Positions 7,576 through 14,229 of a stretch of 14,229 nt of DNA are shown here, in pieces (position 1 is the first letter of the stretch; each line of letters starts with the position of its first letter). The stretch is from CAZTAO01 sp964611645 (GTDB lineage Bacteria; Armatimonadota; UBA5829). The translations under genes were made by a program, and so were the position numbers. A model generated the notes under the pieces. The model searched no databases. It worked only from the letters and a program-made list of their open reading frames with translations, and was not told where the DNA came from. The stretch lies in assembly GCA_964611645.1 (NCBI GenBank), contig CAZTAO010000085.1, positions 1-14,229 on the forward strand, written 5' to 3'.

Positions 7576-7596
7576 TTGGCCAAGGGGCGGTGTGAT

Positions 7597-8883
7597 ATGA
7601 GTGGATCACCTATGTTCGCCATTGCTGCACTGATTCTGGAAATAGAGGAAGCCATCCAGCGTGAGCGGATGCGCCGCGCCGAGGAAGAGGCCAGGCGAAG
7701 AAAAGAGGCCGAGGAAGCCGCGCGCCTGAGGCGGCTGGCCATAATCAAGGCCGAGATGACCAAGCGCCTCGACGTCATAGCGGAGCAAGTGAACAACTCC
7801 AGGCAGGCCCTCATCGCACACGACTATGCCGCCCTCACCAGCGGCCTGTCGATGCTGCGGTCGGTGACCGCGCAGGCCTCGGACGAGCGCATTCTGCGCG
7901 AGGCTCAGGCGGGGATAACCGAGTTGGAGAACCAGCTCGAAACTGCTCTGGCCAAGAAGCAGCGCGCGGACGCCCAGGCTCAATTGCGCGACTCCGAGCT
8001 GCAGGAATTCCTGCTCGACCAGGTCCGCGCAAAGCTGCGGCGAGCCGAGGGCCAGGGTTCAGCCGGTCTTGACCCGAACGGTTACGCCGCCGCCCAGCAG
8101 GCCATCGAAGCCGCCGCCGCCGCGCTGGCATCCGGAGCCAATGACACCGAAAGCCTCGTCGAAGAGGCCGAGAAGGCCATCGACGCTCACGTGTCGAACA
8201 TCTCCTCCGGTCTTGCCCAGGCTCAGAACGCCCGCGCAACCGCCGAGGAGGCGGTCGGGGAACTGGGAGCGCTGGTGGATGGCCTGCAGGCAGATGAGGT
8301 GGTTATGAGGTGGCAGTCCGAAGAGGTCGCCCAGATGGTGCAGCAGCTTTCGCAGGCCCGGCAGGCTCTTGCCGAGGGCCGGTATGATGAACCCGACACC
8401 ATCCTCGCCGAAGCCAGGGAAGCGAGTGCGAACGCAGTCAACAACGCCGGCCAGAACCAACTCCTGGCAGATGAGCGCGACTACATCGCCCGCAGCATCG
8501 CGAGCGCGTTGGGTGAGATGGGCTTCTACGTGGCTCCCCCCACGCCCGAGTACCCCGGTTACGCGGAGACTTCGCTTATAATCAATGCCCAAAAGGACAG
8601 CGGCGAGGGGGTGGCGGTGAGCGTGCCCATCAAGGGCCAGGTGCTATACGACGTCGCCGGCTATCCCATAGAGACCACCGAGCGCGTCGACGGCTCCGGC
8701 CAGGCATCCTCCTGCGACAAGGCGGAGGGTATGCTGCTGGAGATGCAAAAAGCTCTGAACCAGCATTACGGCATCTCCATGGGAGAAATTGGCTGGGAAA
8801 ACAAAGACCCAAACCGCAGGCTCCGCGCCGCCGATGAGCTTCCCCGAGAGGATCAGTCGGGCCGCGAGAGAGGTGAACAATGA
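7597..8883 (+). CDS. Coiled-coil protein with a distinct C-terminal domain
   Basis: 428 residues from ATG 7597, which has AAGGGG 9 nt upstream. An in-frame TTG at 7576 directly after the kinase stop is a less likely start. After a short hydrophobic stretch (MFAIAALILEI) comes a highly charged helix (residues about 18-50, EEEARRRKEAEEAARLRR). Long alanine/glutamate/glutamine-rich helical segments follow to about residue 300, consistent with coiled coil or helical bundles. The last roughly 120 residues change character (residues about 298-415, GFYVAPP, ISMGEIGWENKDPNR) and look like a compact alpha/beta domain that I cannot name. There is no signal peptide. The gene ends in an ATGA overlap with the ATPase gene, so the two are translationally coupled. 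That coupling suggests an adaptor, substrate or structural partner of the ATPase. The function is unassigned. Confidence 0.88.
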   Translation: MSGSPMFAIAALILEIEEAIQRERMRRAEEEARRRKEAEEAARLRRLAIIKAEMTKRLDVIAEQVNNSRQALIAHDYAALTSGLSMLRSVTAQASDERILREAQAGITELENQLETALAKKQRADAQAQLRDSELQEFLLDQVRAKLRRAEGQGSAGLDPNGYAAAQQAIEAAAAALASGANDTESLVEEAEKAIDAHVSNISSGLAQAQNARATAEEAVGELGALVDGLQADEVVMRWQSEEVAQMVQQLSQARQALAEGRYDEPDTILAEAREASANAVNNAGQNQLLADERDYIARSIASALGEMGFYVAPPTPEYPGYAETSLIINAQKDSGEGVAVSVPIKGQVLYDVAGYPIETTERVDGSGQASSCDKAEGMLLEMQKALNQHYGISMGEIGWENKDPNRRLRAADELPREDQSGRERGEQ

Positions 8884-10910
8884 GCGCAGACTCCGAGTGC
8901 AAGATATGCTCCCGGTGGATACACGATTTCGAGAAGCAGGTAATGCGCGGCAAGCATGTGCTGCTGTACGGCAACGTCCACGACCAGTTCCTGTGGAACG
9001 GCCAGTACGTGACCATGGGCGACTACCTCTCTGCCTATTTCGCCCAGCGCCGCTTCGATATCACGGTCCGCTACGACCCTGTGGACGGCTTCCGCTTCCC
9101 CGGGCCTGATATCGAGAAGAAGTTTGAGGACCTTGCAAACAAGAAGTTCGCGGAGGTGAACCCCGGAGTCACCGGCGCAGGCGATCCGGAGACAGTGGGG
9201 ACGGATGGCAGCCCGTTTCAGCCGACGGATCCCGGCAAGCAGCCTCCGCCAAGGAAAGCGCCGGGCGCGGTGGTGGGCAGGTTCAACCGCCGCGTAGCTC
9301 CCGCCGACGCCTTCGCGCGCCTCAGACTGGTGATGGCTCAAAGCGAGACCTCGGTGGCATCGATTCTGGATGTCGCCGACATGCTCACGTCAGACCCCAC
9401 CCGCTACGCCGAGAACGAGCGCAACCTGATAGTCCTGCTGAAGAAGTGCGCGCTTGAGGCTTCGGTGATAAGGGTCGGCGCGCTTGCCGGGTACCGCAAC
9501 ACTATGGTGATCACCGCCGGGGAACTCAAGCGGGTGCCGGAGTGGTTCCACCGGGACAATCCGTTCGTCTCCATAGTCCAGATTTCCAGGCCGGACAAAG
9601 AGGAGCGCAAGCAGTTCGCGGTCAACTTCATCCGCCCCAGCGGCGCGGCCAGGGGGTTCTTTGGCGGGGACCAGGTCTCCACGGAAGCCACCGAGAACGA
9701 CGACTCGCAGTTGGAGAAGCTTTCGGAGGAGTTCGCCGACCTCACCGACGGCTTCCAGGCGTGGGATATGGAAGCCCTCCGTCGGACATCCTGGGTAGAG
9801 CGAATCTCGATTGTTGAGCCTCGAAAGCTGATCGATTTCTTCAAATTCGGCCTCAGGGAAGACCCGTGGGAGAAGCTCAACGCCGAAAAGGTCCGCGACT
9901 CCACGGAGATCCTCAGCAAGCGCGTCATAGGCCAGCCGCAGGCGGTGGAATCGGTGACAACCATGCTCACATCCGCCAGAGTCGGCCTTAGCATGGTCGG
10001 CGGCACCGGTTTCGGCGGCAAGCCCAAGGGTGTGTTCTTCTTCGTCGGGCCTACGGGCGTCGGCAAGACAGAGCTTGCCAAGGCGGTCACCGAGCTTGTG
10101 TTCGGCGACGAAAAGGCCTTCGCGCGCTTCGATATGAGCGAATACAAAGAGGAGCATGCGGCGGAGAAACTCGCCGGCGCGCCTCCGGGGTTTGTGGGAT
10201 ATGAAGAGGGCGGGCAGCTTACCAACCGCGTCATCGAGCATCCCTACAGCATTCTGCTATTCGACGAGGTCGAGAAGGCGCACCCCAAGGTGATGGACAA
10301 GTTCCTGCAGATTCTCGAGGACGGCCGCCTCACCGATGGCAAGGGCCAGACCGCCTACTTCAACCAGACCGCCATCATCTTCACCAGCAACATCGGCGCG
10401 TCCGACCTCACCGACGCCCAGACCGGCACAATGCTGCGCGAGGGCATTATGCGCAAAGTCAGCCTGGACAACGTGCAGGAGTTCCCCTATGAGCTTGTGG
10501 AAAAGCACTTCCGCAGCGAGGTGCAGTGGTATTTTACCAGCCGCATAGGCCGCGCGGAGCTTCTGAACCGCCTAGGGGACAACATAGTGGTGTTCGACCT
10601 GCTGCGGCCGGAGCATGTGGCGGGCATCGGCGGCAAGTTCCTGCGAGGCCTGCAGGCCAGCGCGCGGGAGCGGTATGTGGTCAGCCTCACATTTCGCGAG
10701 GATGTGCTGGAGACTCTGGTCACCAAGATGAAAGAGGGCGACAATTTGCTCTTCGGCGGGCGCAGGGTGAAGACTCTGCTGGAGTCGCTGGTGGAGAAGC
10801 CGCTCAACAGATGGTTCTTCGAAAACGTCGAGGACCCCAAAGAGGTCATCGGCGCGACCCTGGAGCTTGGCTTGCCGGAGACCGGCGTATTGGAGGTCAA
10901 GCGTGTTTGA
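8880..10910 (+). CDS. ClpA/ClpB-type AAA+ ATPase with degenerate N-terminal AAA-like domain
   Basis: 676 residues; the ATG overlaps the previous stop (ATGA) and has GAGGTGA upstream. The C-terminal half is an intact class II-type Clp AAA+ module: Walker A GPTGVGKT (390-397), pore loop GFVGY (437-441), Walker B LLFDE (459-463), sensor 1 TSNIG (502-506), an arginine-finger-like ELLNR, and sensor 2 in GGRRVKT (626-632). This is the signature of ATP-driven protein unfoldases of the ClpB D2 kind. Residues about 1-310 read as a second AAA-like fold without Walker A or B (HVLLYGNVHDQF where the P-loop should be, a sensor-1-like MVITAGE). A Pro/Gly-rich insert interrupts it near residues 95-140. No canonical Clp N-domain, M-domain or ClpP-binding IGF loop is evident, so it is likely a remodelling or disaggregating motor rather than a protease partner. 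It is central to the kinase/vWA/FHA/PP2C cluster; the stop overlaps the vWA start by 8 bp. Confidence 0.92.
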   Translation: MSADSECKICSRWIHDFEKQVMRGKHVLLYGNVHDQFLWNGQYVTMGDYLSAYFAQRRFDITVRYDPVDGFRFPGPDIEKKFEDLANKKFAEVNPGVTGAGDPETVGTDGSPFQPTDPGKQPPPRKAPGAVVGRFNRRVAPADAFARLRLVMAQSETSVASILDVADMLTSDPTRYAENERNLIVLLKKCALEASVIRVGALAGYRNTMVITAGELKRVPEWFHRDNPFVSIVQISRPDKEERKQFAVNFIRPSGAARGFFGGDQVSTEATENDDSQLEKLSEEFADLTDGFQAWDMEALRRTSWVERISIVEPRKLIDFFKFGLREDPWEKLNAEKVRDSTEILSKRVIGQPQAVESVTTMLTSARVGLSMVGGTGFGGKPKGVFFFVGPTGVGKTELAKAVTELVFGDEKAFARFDMSEYKEEHAAEKLAGAPPGFVGYEEGGQLTNRVIEHPYSILLFDEVEKAHPKVMDKFLQILEDGRLTDGKGQTAYFNQTAIIFTSNIGASDLTDAQTGTMLREGIMRKVSLDNVQEFPYELVEKHFRSEVQWYFTSRIGRAELLNRLGDNIVVFDLLRPEHVAGIGGKFLRGLQASARERYVVSLTFREDVLETLVTKMKEGDNLLFGGRRVKTLLESLVEKPLNRWFFENVEDPKEVIGATLELGLPETGVLEVKRV

Positions 10911-12141
10911 CCTCTCTCTCACCTGGGACCGCCCCGCCGCCACCGGCCCGGACCCGACCAACCACGTTCTCCGCGCCAGGATCACCGCCAAACCCGGCGC
11001 GCAGTCGCTCGCGGCGAGCGTGGCAATAGCGTTCGACTCCAGCGGCTCCATGACCGGCGACAAGATGGACCACGCCAAGCAGGCCTGCCTCAGCGCCGCA
11101 AAACAGCTTCGACCGCAGGACCGGATATCCATCGCGGCATATTCAGACACGGTCAAGCCACTCTGCGAACAAGTCGGGGGCGAGAAAGCAGCCTGCGCGT
11201 GCGAGGATGCACTCAAAAAGCTCCCGCCCGCCGGTGTAACCCGCCTCGACCTCGCGCTGGAGTGGATCGACGGTGTTCTGGGCAAAGCGGACGGATCAGC
11301 CAGAATCGCAGTCATCATAACCGACGGCTACCCCACGGATGCCAGGGGCGGAATTCTCAAGAACATGGTGCCGCTGGTCGAGAAAGCCGCCGGGATCGCT
11401 GCCAGGGGGATAACCATCTGCACGGTCGGCCTTGGGGACGCCCGATACTTCAACGCCGGGTTCCTCACCAAGCTTGCGGACAAGGGCCGAGGGGCGTTTG
11501 TCTTCGCGGAAAAGCCGGAGGAGCTTTCCAGCCTGCTGGAAACCAGGTTCGCTGCGACCCAGAAGATTGCGGCGGGTGATGCGGCTCTCAAGATCAACCT
11601 GCTGCGCGATGGCGTCAGGATCACCGGCTGCTGCAAGATCAGCCCGGTTTTCAACGCCCTCGACGCCCCCGCGCCCGGCCAGGACCTGGTATCGGTAGGA
11701 GCGCTGGACGCCGAGTCCGCAGTTGATGTGCTGATAAGCCTGGAGGTCCCGCCGCTTGGGTTCGGCGAGACTCCCGGGCAGTGCGAGATTGTGGAAGTCG
11801 AGCTTGCCGCCGGGCCGGGGATGGCGAGCGTGAAGGCAAGGGCGGGCATCGTCTTCACCTCCTCCTACACCGAGGCGCAGAAGGTGGACAAAGATGTGGA
11901 CAGGCAGCGCATCCTGTGGGATGTGAACCTCTACACCGCCGAACTCCACGACACCTCCGACCTCCAGCGCACCGGCGAACTGCTCACGGACATCCAGTTC
12001 AACGCAGCCAAAGCCGGCCAGCAAGATGTCGCCCAGAACGCGAAAGACCAACTGGACAAGCTGAACGAGACAGGCGAACTAGACCGAAACGCCGGAGCCA
12101 GACTAACCGGAGAACTACGCAGCCTGGGCGGAGGCTCCTAG
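10903..12141 (+). CDS. von Willebrand factor A domain protein
   Basis: 412 residues from a GTG start at 10903, placed 6 nt after GGAGG and overlapping the ATPase stop by 8 bp. An in-frame ATG at 10867 lies deep inside the ATPase gene and has no such site. A short beta-strand region (residues 1-38) leads into a vWA domain (about 39-220) with a complete metal-ion-dependent adhesion site: DSSGS (D45, S47, S49), T113 in GVTRLD and D141 in ITDGYP. Such domains bind a divalent metal and a ligand acidic residue, and often act as adaptors for AAA+ ATPases. Residues about 225-330 look beta-rich, and the remainder to the C-terminus is helical and charged. No signal peptide or membrane helix is present, so it is cytosolic, unlike secreted vWA proteins. 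A likely role is as partner or substrate receptor of the upstream ATPase and a target of the kinase/phosphatase pair; this is inferred from context. Confidence 0.92.
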   Translation: MFDLSLTWDRPAATGPDPTNHVLRARITAKPGAQSLAASVAIAFDSSGSMTGDKMDHAKQACLSAAKQLRPQDRISIAAYSDTVKPLCEQVGGEKAACACEDALKKLPPAGVTRLDLALEWIDGVLGKADGSARIAVIITDGYPTDARGGILKNMVPLVEKAAGIAARGITICTVGLGDARYFNAGFLTKLADKGRGAFVFAEKPEELSSLLETRFAATQKIAAGDAALKINLLRDGVRITGCCKISPVFNALDAPAPGQDLVSVGALDAESAVDVLISLEVPPLGFGETPGQCEIVEVELAAGPGMASVKARAGIVFTSSYTEAQKVDKDVDRQRILWDVNLYTAELHDTSDLQRTGELLTDIQFNAAKAGQQDVAQNAKDQLDKLNETGELDRNAGARLTGELRSLGGGS

Positions 12142-12158
12142 AACCGGGAAAGAACGGA

Positions 12159-12289
12159 ATCACGAAAGCCCGAAATCCAGGAAAACCAGAAAGGGAGAAA
12201 ACCTTATGGCTTTTTCGTGCTTTCACCCTTTCGTGTTTTCGTGATTAGCAACCCATTTCGGGCTTTCTATCATTTCGGGTTTTCGTGAT
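12159..12289. mobile_element. Inverted-repeat element (MITE-like) between vWA and FHA genes
   Basis: The left arm ATCACGAAAGCCCGAAAT (12159-12176) is matched at 17 of 18 positions by the inverted right arm ATTTCGGGTTTTCGTGAT (12272-12289). Inner inverted copies (TTTCGTGTTTTCGTGATT at 12229-12246, ATTTCGGGCTTTC at 12255-12267) make a nested structure. It is more AT-rich than the flanking genes and encodes nothing obvious. It fills most of the only sizeable gap inside the six-gene cluster and looks like a small non-autonomous repeat. I see no target-site duplication that I can defend. Confidence 0.6.
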
Positions 12290-12330
12290 ATCGTATCCTT
12301 CCAGCGTATCGTGGTAATCGGAGGTAGTGT

Positions 12331-12753
12331 ATGACAGACGGGTTTGGCAGCGATCCTATACCGAGTTTTGACGCCGGGACCGAGGGCGAGGCCCTGCCGG
12401 GCAAGGTGGGGCTGAGGGTGACCAATGGCCCTGGAGTCGGGCGGGTGTTTGTGCTCAACGAGGTCCGCACGCTGGTCGGCCGCGACGACCCTCCGGCGGT
12501 GGATGTGGACATCGATCTATCCGAATGCGAGCTTAGCGAGGTGCCTGTGATATCGAGGCGACAGGCGGAGATCGCGTGGACGGATGGCGGGCTGCTGCTC
12601 ACCGACCTTGGCAGCAAGAACGGCACGCTGGTCAACGGCCAGGACATCCGCAAGGAACCCACCTCCCGGGAGCCTTCCATGCCTGTTCCCCTGAACCTTG
12701 GCGACAAGGTGGCGTTTGGGAACATGGAGACCGAGGTGGTGGCGGTTGAGTAG
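12331..12753 (+). CDS. FHA-domain phosphothreonine-binding protein
   Basis: 140 residues, essentially a single FHA domain. The ATG follows GGAGG with a 6-nt spacer. Family hallmarks are present: GRD (G50, R51), S75-R76 in SRRQ, and LGSKNGT with N97 and G98. FHA domains dock on phosphothreonine peptides through the conserved Arg, Ser and Asn. The usual His of the SRRH motif is Gln (Q78), a variation seen in some family members that should not abolish binding. About 25 residues precede the domain and there is no membrane segment or extra catalytic module, so it is a soluble reader. Its likely ligand is a threonine phosphorylated by the cluster's own kinase, on the kinase itself or another member. 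It is separated from the vWA gene by an inverted-repeat element and overlaps the PP2C gene by 8 bp. Confidence 0.93.
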   Translation: MTDGFGSDPIPSFDAGTEGEALPGKVGLRVTNGPGVGRVFVLNEVRTLVGRDDPPAVDVDIDLSECELSEVPVISRRQAEIAWTDGGLLLTDLGSKNGTLVNGQDIRKEPTSREPSMPVPLNLGDKVAFGNMETEVVAVE

Positions 12754-13558
12754 CTCCGGAGGCTCGGGCGGTTTCAAGGTTGCTTTCGCCCACAAGACCG
12801 ACATCGGCAAGGCCCGGCAGATCAACGAGGACAGCAAACTGGTGGAGATGTGGCCGGACGGCAGCGCGCTGCTGGCTGTGGTGGCGGATGGGCTGGGCGG
12901 CCACAGCGGCGGCGAACAGGCGTCGGGGATAGCGGTCGACATTCTCAAACAGATGCTCCAGACCCCCATCCCCCCGGACCCCCAGCAGCAATATGAACTC
13001 CTGCTGGCAAAGATCTACGAGGCCCACCAGGCCATAGAAGACTACGCCGACAAGAACCCGGAACTCGCAGGCATGGGCGCCACTATAGTAGCCGCCATCA
13101 TATCGGAACTGGGCATGGTCCACCTCTACGCCGGAGACTGCCGCCTCTACCTGTTCCGAGAGAACCACCTGGTCTACATCACCCAGGACCACACGGTAAT
13201 GCAGGTTTTACTAGCCTCAGGCCAGCTCCAACCCGAGCAAGTCCGAGCCCACCCGATGCGAGCCACAGTCACAAGCTGCCTCGGCGCCGGAATGTCCAAC
13301 CGCCTGACCATAGACCCCAAATGGGCCTCCGAAACATCAAACCCCAACGACCCCTCCCCGCACATCCCCCTACAACCCAACGACCTCATCCTCCTATCCA
13401 GCGACGGCTTCCACGGAGAAGTACCGGAGTCCACCATAGAGTCGCTAGCCCGCGATCAGTCCGGAGATTTAGATAGATTCGTTGATGAGGCTGTTACCGC
13501 GGCTCTGGATAATGGGGGGCCGGATAATATTACGGTGGTGGGGGTGCGGTACGGGTAG
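12746..13558 (+). CDS. PP2C-family Ser/Thr protein phosphatase
   Basis: 270 residues from a TTG start at 12746, which overlaps the FHA stop by 8 bp and sits 6 nt after GAGGTGG. An in-frame ATG at 12698 lies within the FHA coding region and would add a tryptophan/arginine-rich head foreign to the family. All PP2C landmarks are present: RQINED (R23, D28), ADGLGGHSGG (D47, G48), GATIVAA, ITQDHTV, SSDG (D220) and PDNITVV (D260). The Asp residues bind the two Mn/Mg ions that activate water to remove phosphate from Ser/Thr. It is a single-domain, soluble, PstP-like enzyme without a transmembrane helix. Its overlap with the FHA gene and its linkage to the kinase make it the probable eraser of the kinase's marks. 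Base composition swings strongly within the gene (C/A-rich to about 13440, then G/T-rich) without interrupting the frame. Confidence 0.94.
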   Translation: MSSSGGSGGFKVAFAHKTDIGKARQINEDSKLVEMWPDGSALLAVVADGLGGHSGGEQASGIAVDILKQMLQTPIPPDPQQQYELLLAKIYEAHQAIEDYADKNPELAGMGATIVAAIISELGMVHLYAGDCRLYLFRENHLVYITQDHTVMQVLLASGQLQPEQVRAHPMRATVTSCLGAGMSNRLTIDPKWASETSNPNDPSPHIPLQPNDLILLSSDGFHGEVPESTIESLARDQSGDLDRFVDEAVTAALDNGGPDNITVVGVRYG

Positions 13559-13568
13559 TAGTGGCTTG

Positions 13569-13620
13569 TCATTCCGAACGGAGAGAGGAATCTGCTGTTA
13601 GCACTGAGTTCCGAACGAAG
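13569..13620. repeat. Dispersed-repeat-like sequence at the convergent gene ends
   Basis: TTCCGAACG occurs twice in direct orientation (13572-13580 and 13609-13617). The first copy is in the context ATTCCGAACGGAGAGAGGAATCT, which closely resembles a short dispersed repeat common in many bacterial genomes. It lies at the junction of the convergent PP2C and glycosylase genes and supplies the last roughly 15 codons of the latter. That it is multicopy in this genome is an inference. Confidence 0.45.
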
Positions 13621-14192
13621 GCAGCTAAAGCGACATAGTCAGCTTTCTGCACTTCGGCGGGGCGATGCAAGAGCGCCCGAGGTCCCGGATGGTAGAGCGG
13701 GACGAGTTTGCGATCATACCAGTCCACGGGCTGACCAACATTTTCCTTCAATGTCAAGGAATGCGGGAAGATCATGGATAGCGCTCTTAGCGCTATAGCC
13801 CCAAGAGAAACCACTATCTTCGGGTCAACTAGGTCTATCTGCTCTCTGAGAAAACTCGCGCAATTGTTGATCTCGTGTAATCTTGGGGCCGAGTTGTTGC
13901 CTGCTTGGTCTCTGGGATTGCAGAGAACAGCATTCGTAACGAATACGTCGGCCCGTTTCCAGCCCGTATGTTCTAGGAAAGCCTCGAAGTTGTACCCGGT
14001 TCTGTCGCCGGATAACGGCACACGCGTACGATCAGCGCCCAGACGGCCCGGAGCCTCTGCTACAAACACGACATCGGCGTCAAGATTGCCGTTCTGCCGC
14101 CCAAGAACTGCAGAACGTTCCTCCATGCGGGGGCATCGTTCGCACACGGCAACGCGTTCACACAGAGTTTCCAAACTAGTACCTAGTGGCAT
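13569..14192 (-). CDS. Uracil-DNA glycosylase, Fe-S (family 4/5-like)
   Basis: 207 residues, read right to left from ATG 14192-14190 with GAGG 5 nt upstream. Four cysteines are spaced as in iron-sulfur uracil-DNA glycosylases: C17 and C20 (CERC), C91 (AVLCNP) and C111 (NNCASF), expected to hold a [4Fe-4S] cluster. The active-site regions are AEAPGRLGADRTRVPLSGD (45-63, motif A position) and YHPGPR with H168 (motif B). The enzyme should cut uracil from DNA, starting base-excision repair. The motif A wording (EAPG...DRT) is intermediate between classical families 4 and 5, so substrate range could differ. The gene converges on the PP2C gene with a 10-bp gap and is probably unrelated to it. The C-terminal tail (VRNSVLTADSSLRSE) is encoded by repeat-like DNA, so the ancestral stop may have been elsewhere. 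Confidence 0.9.
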   Translation of the reverse strand: MPLGTSLETLCERVAVCERCPRMEERSAVLGRQNGNLDADVVFVAEAPGRLGADRTRVPLSGDRTGYNFEAFLEHTGWKRADVFVTNAVLCNPRDQAGNNSAPRLHEINNCASFLREQIDLVDPKIVVSLGAIALRALSMIFPHSLTLKENVGQPVDWYDRKLVPLYHPGPRALLHRPAEVQKADYVALAAFVRNSVLTADSSLRSE

Positions 14193-14229
14193 AATTGCCT
14201 CATATATGATATACTGTTGTCATGTCACG

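Noticed and set aside
10867..10902. ATG start 36 nt upstream for the vWA gene
   Set aside because: It would overlap the ATPase gene by 44 bp with no ribosome site, and adds a non-family head. GTG 10903 has GGAGG at the right distance.
8880..12141. MoxR-vWA type system
   Set aside because: The ATPase has Clp-type signatures (GFVGY pore loop, DEVEKAH Walker B, C-terminal small domain), not MoxR ones.
12698..12745. ATG start for the PP2C gene inside the FHA gene
   Set aside because: The added residues (Trp/Arg-rich) are an out-of-frame reading of the FHA C-terminus. TTG 12746 has a ribosome site and fits the family length.
4816..13558. Type VI secretion accessory locus (FHA, PP2C, kinase, Clp-like ATPase)
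   Set aside because: No Tss sheath, baseplate, membrane-complex, Hcp or VgrG genes are present, and the ATPase lacks the N-terminal domain expected for ClpV.
14193..14229. Promoter for the glycosylase gene on the minus strand (GTGACA, 16 nt, TATATG)
   Set aside because: The -10 candidate would abut the ribosome site and leave almost no leader. The region is AT-rich and cut by the window edge, so chance matches are likely.

Overview
The window looks like a fragment of a high-GC bacterial chromosome from a poorly cultivated lineage. My best guess is Armatimonadota or a nearby group. The guess rests on the truncated secreted protein at the left edge, whose C-terminal part resembles large exported proteins I associate with that phylum, and on the mix of signalling domains. 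It is a recollection-based inference, not a database result. I see no tRNA, rRNA, CRISPR array, transposase or phage gene.

Layout. Positions 1-1342 (minus) hold the 5' part of a large exported protein that runs off the window. A 395-bp spacer follows, with a GC-rich hairpin repeat and a possible coding remnant. Positions 1738-4637 (plus) hold three cell-envelope proteins: a protein with an N-terminal signal sequence and a C-terminal membrane anchor, a HEAT-repeat protein with an N-terminal hydrophobic helix, and a small HEAT-like lipoprotein that overlaps it by 8 bp. A hairpin and a recognisable sigma70-type promoter separate these from the main locus.

The main locus, 4816-13558 (plus), is a six-gene cluster. 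Its products are: (1) a Ser/Thr protein kinase fused to a very long right-handed parallel beta-helix, (2) a coiled-coil protein with a distinct C-terminal domain, (3) a ClpA/ClpB-type AAA+ ATPase whose first AAA-like domain is degenerate, (4) a von Willebrand A (vWA) protein with an intact metal site, (5) an FHA phosphothreonine reader and (6) a PP2C phosphatase. Four of the five junctions are tight (21-bp gap, 4-bp overlap, 8-bp overlap, 8-bp overlap). The remaining 189-bp gap is largely filled by an inverted-repeat element. None of the six has an evident signal peptide or membrane helix, so the machine is probably cytosolic.

Working model (inference): the kinase writes and the PP2C erases Ser/Thr phosphorylation. 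The FHA protein reads it, and the vWA and coiled-coil proteins act as adaptors or substrates for the Clp-like unfoldase. The beta-helix gives the kinase a large recognition surface. The kinase/PP2C/vWA trio recalls the TerY-P triad linked to Ter stress systems, but the Clp-like ATPase, the coiled-coil partner and the absence of Ter proteins make this assembly different from any system I can name.

The right edge (13569-14192, minus) carries an iron-sulfur uracil-DNA glycosylase-like gene that converges on the cluster. Its last codons appear to be built from a dispersed repeat.
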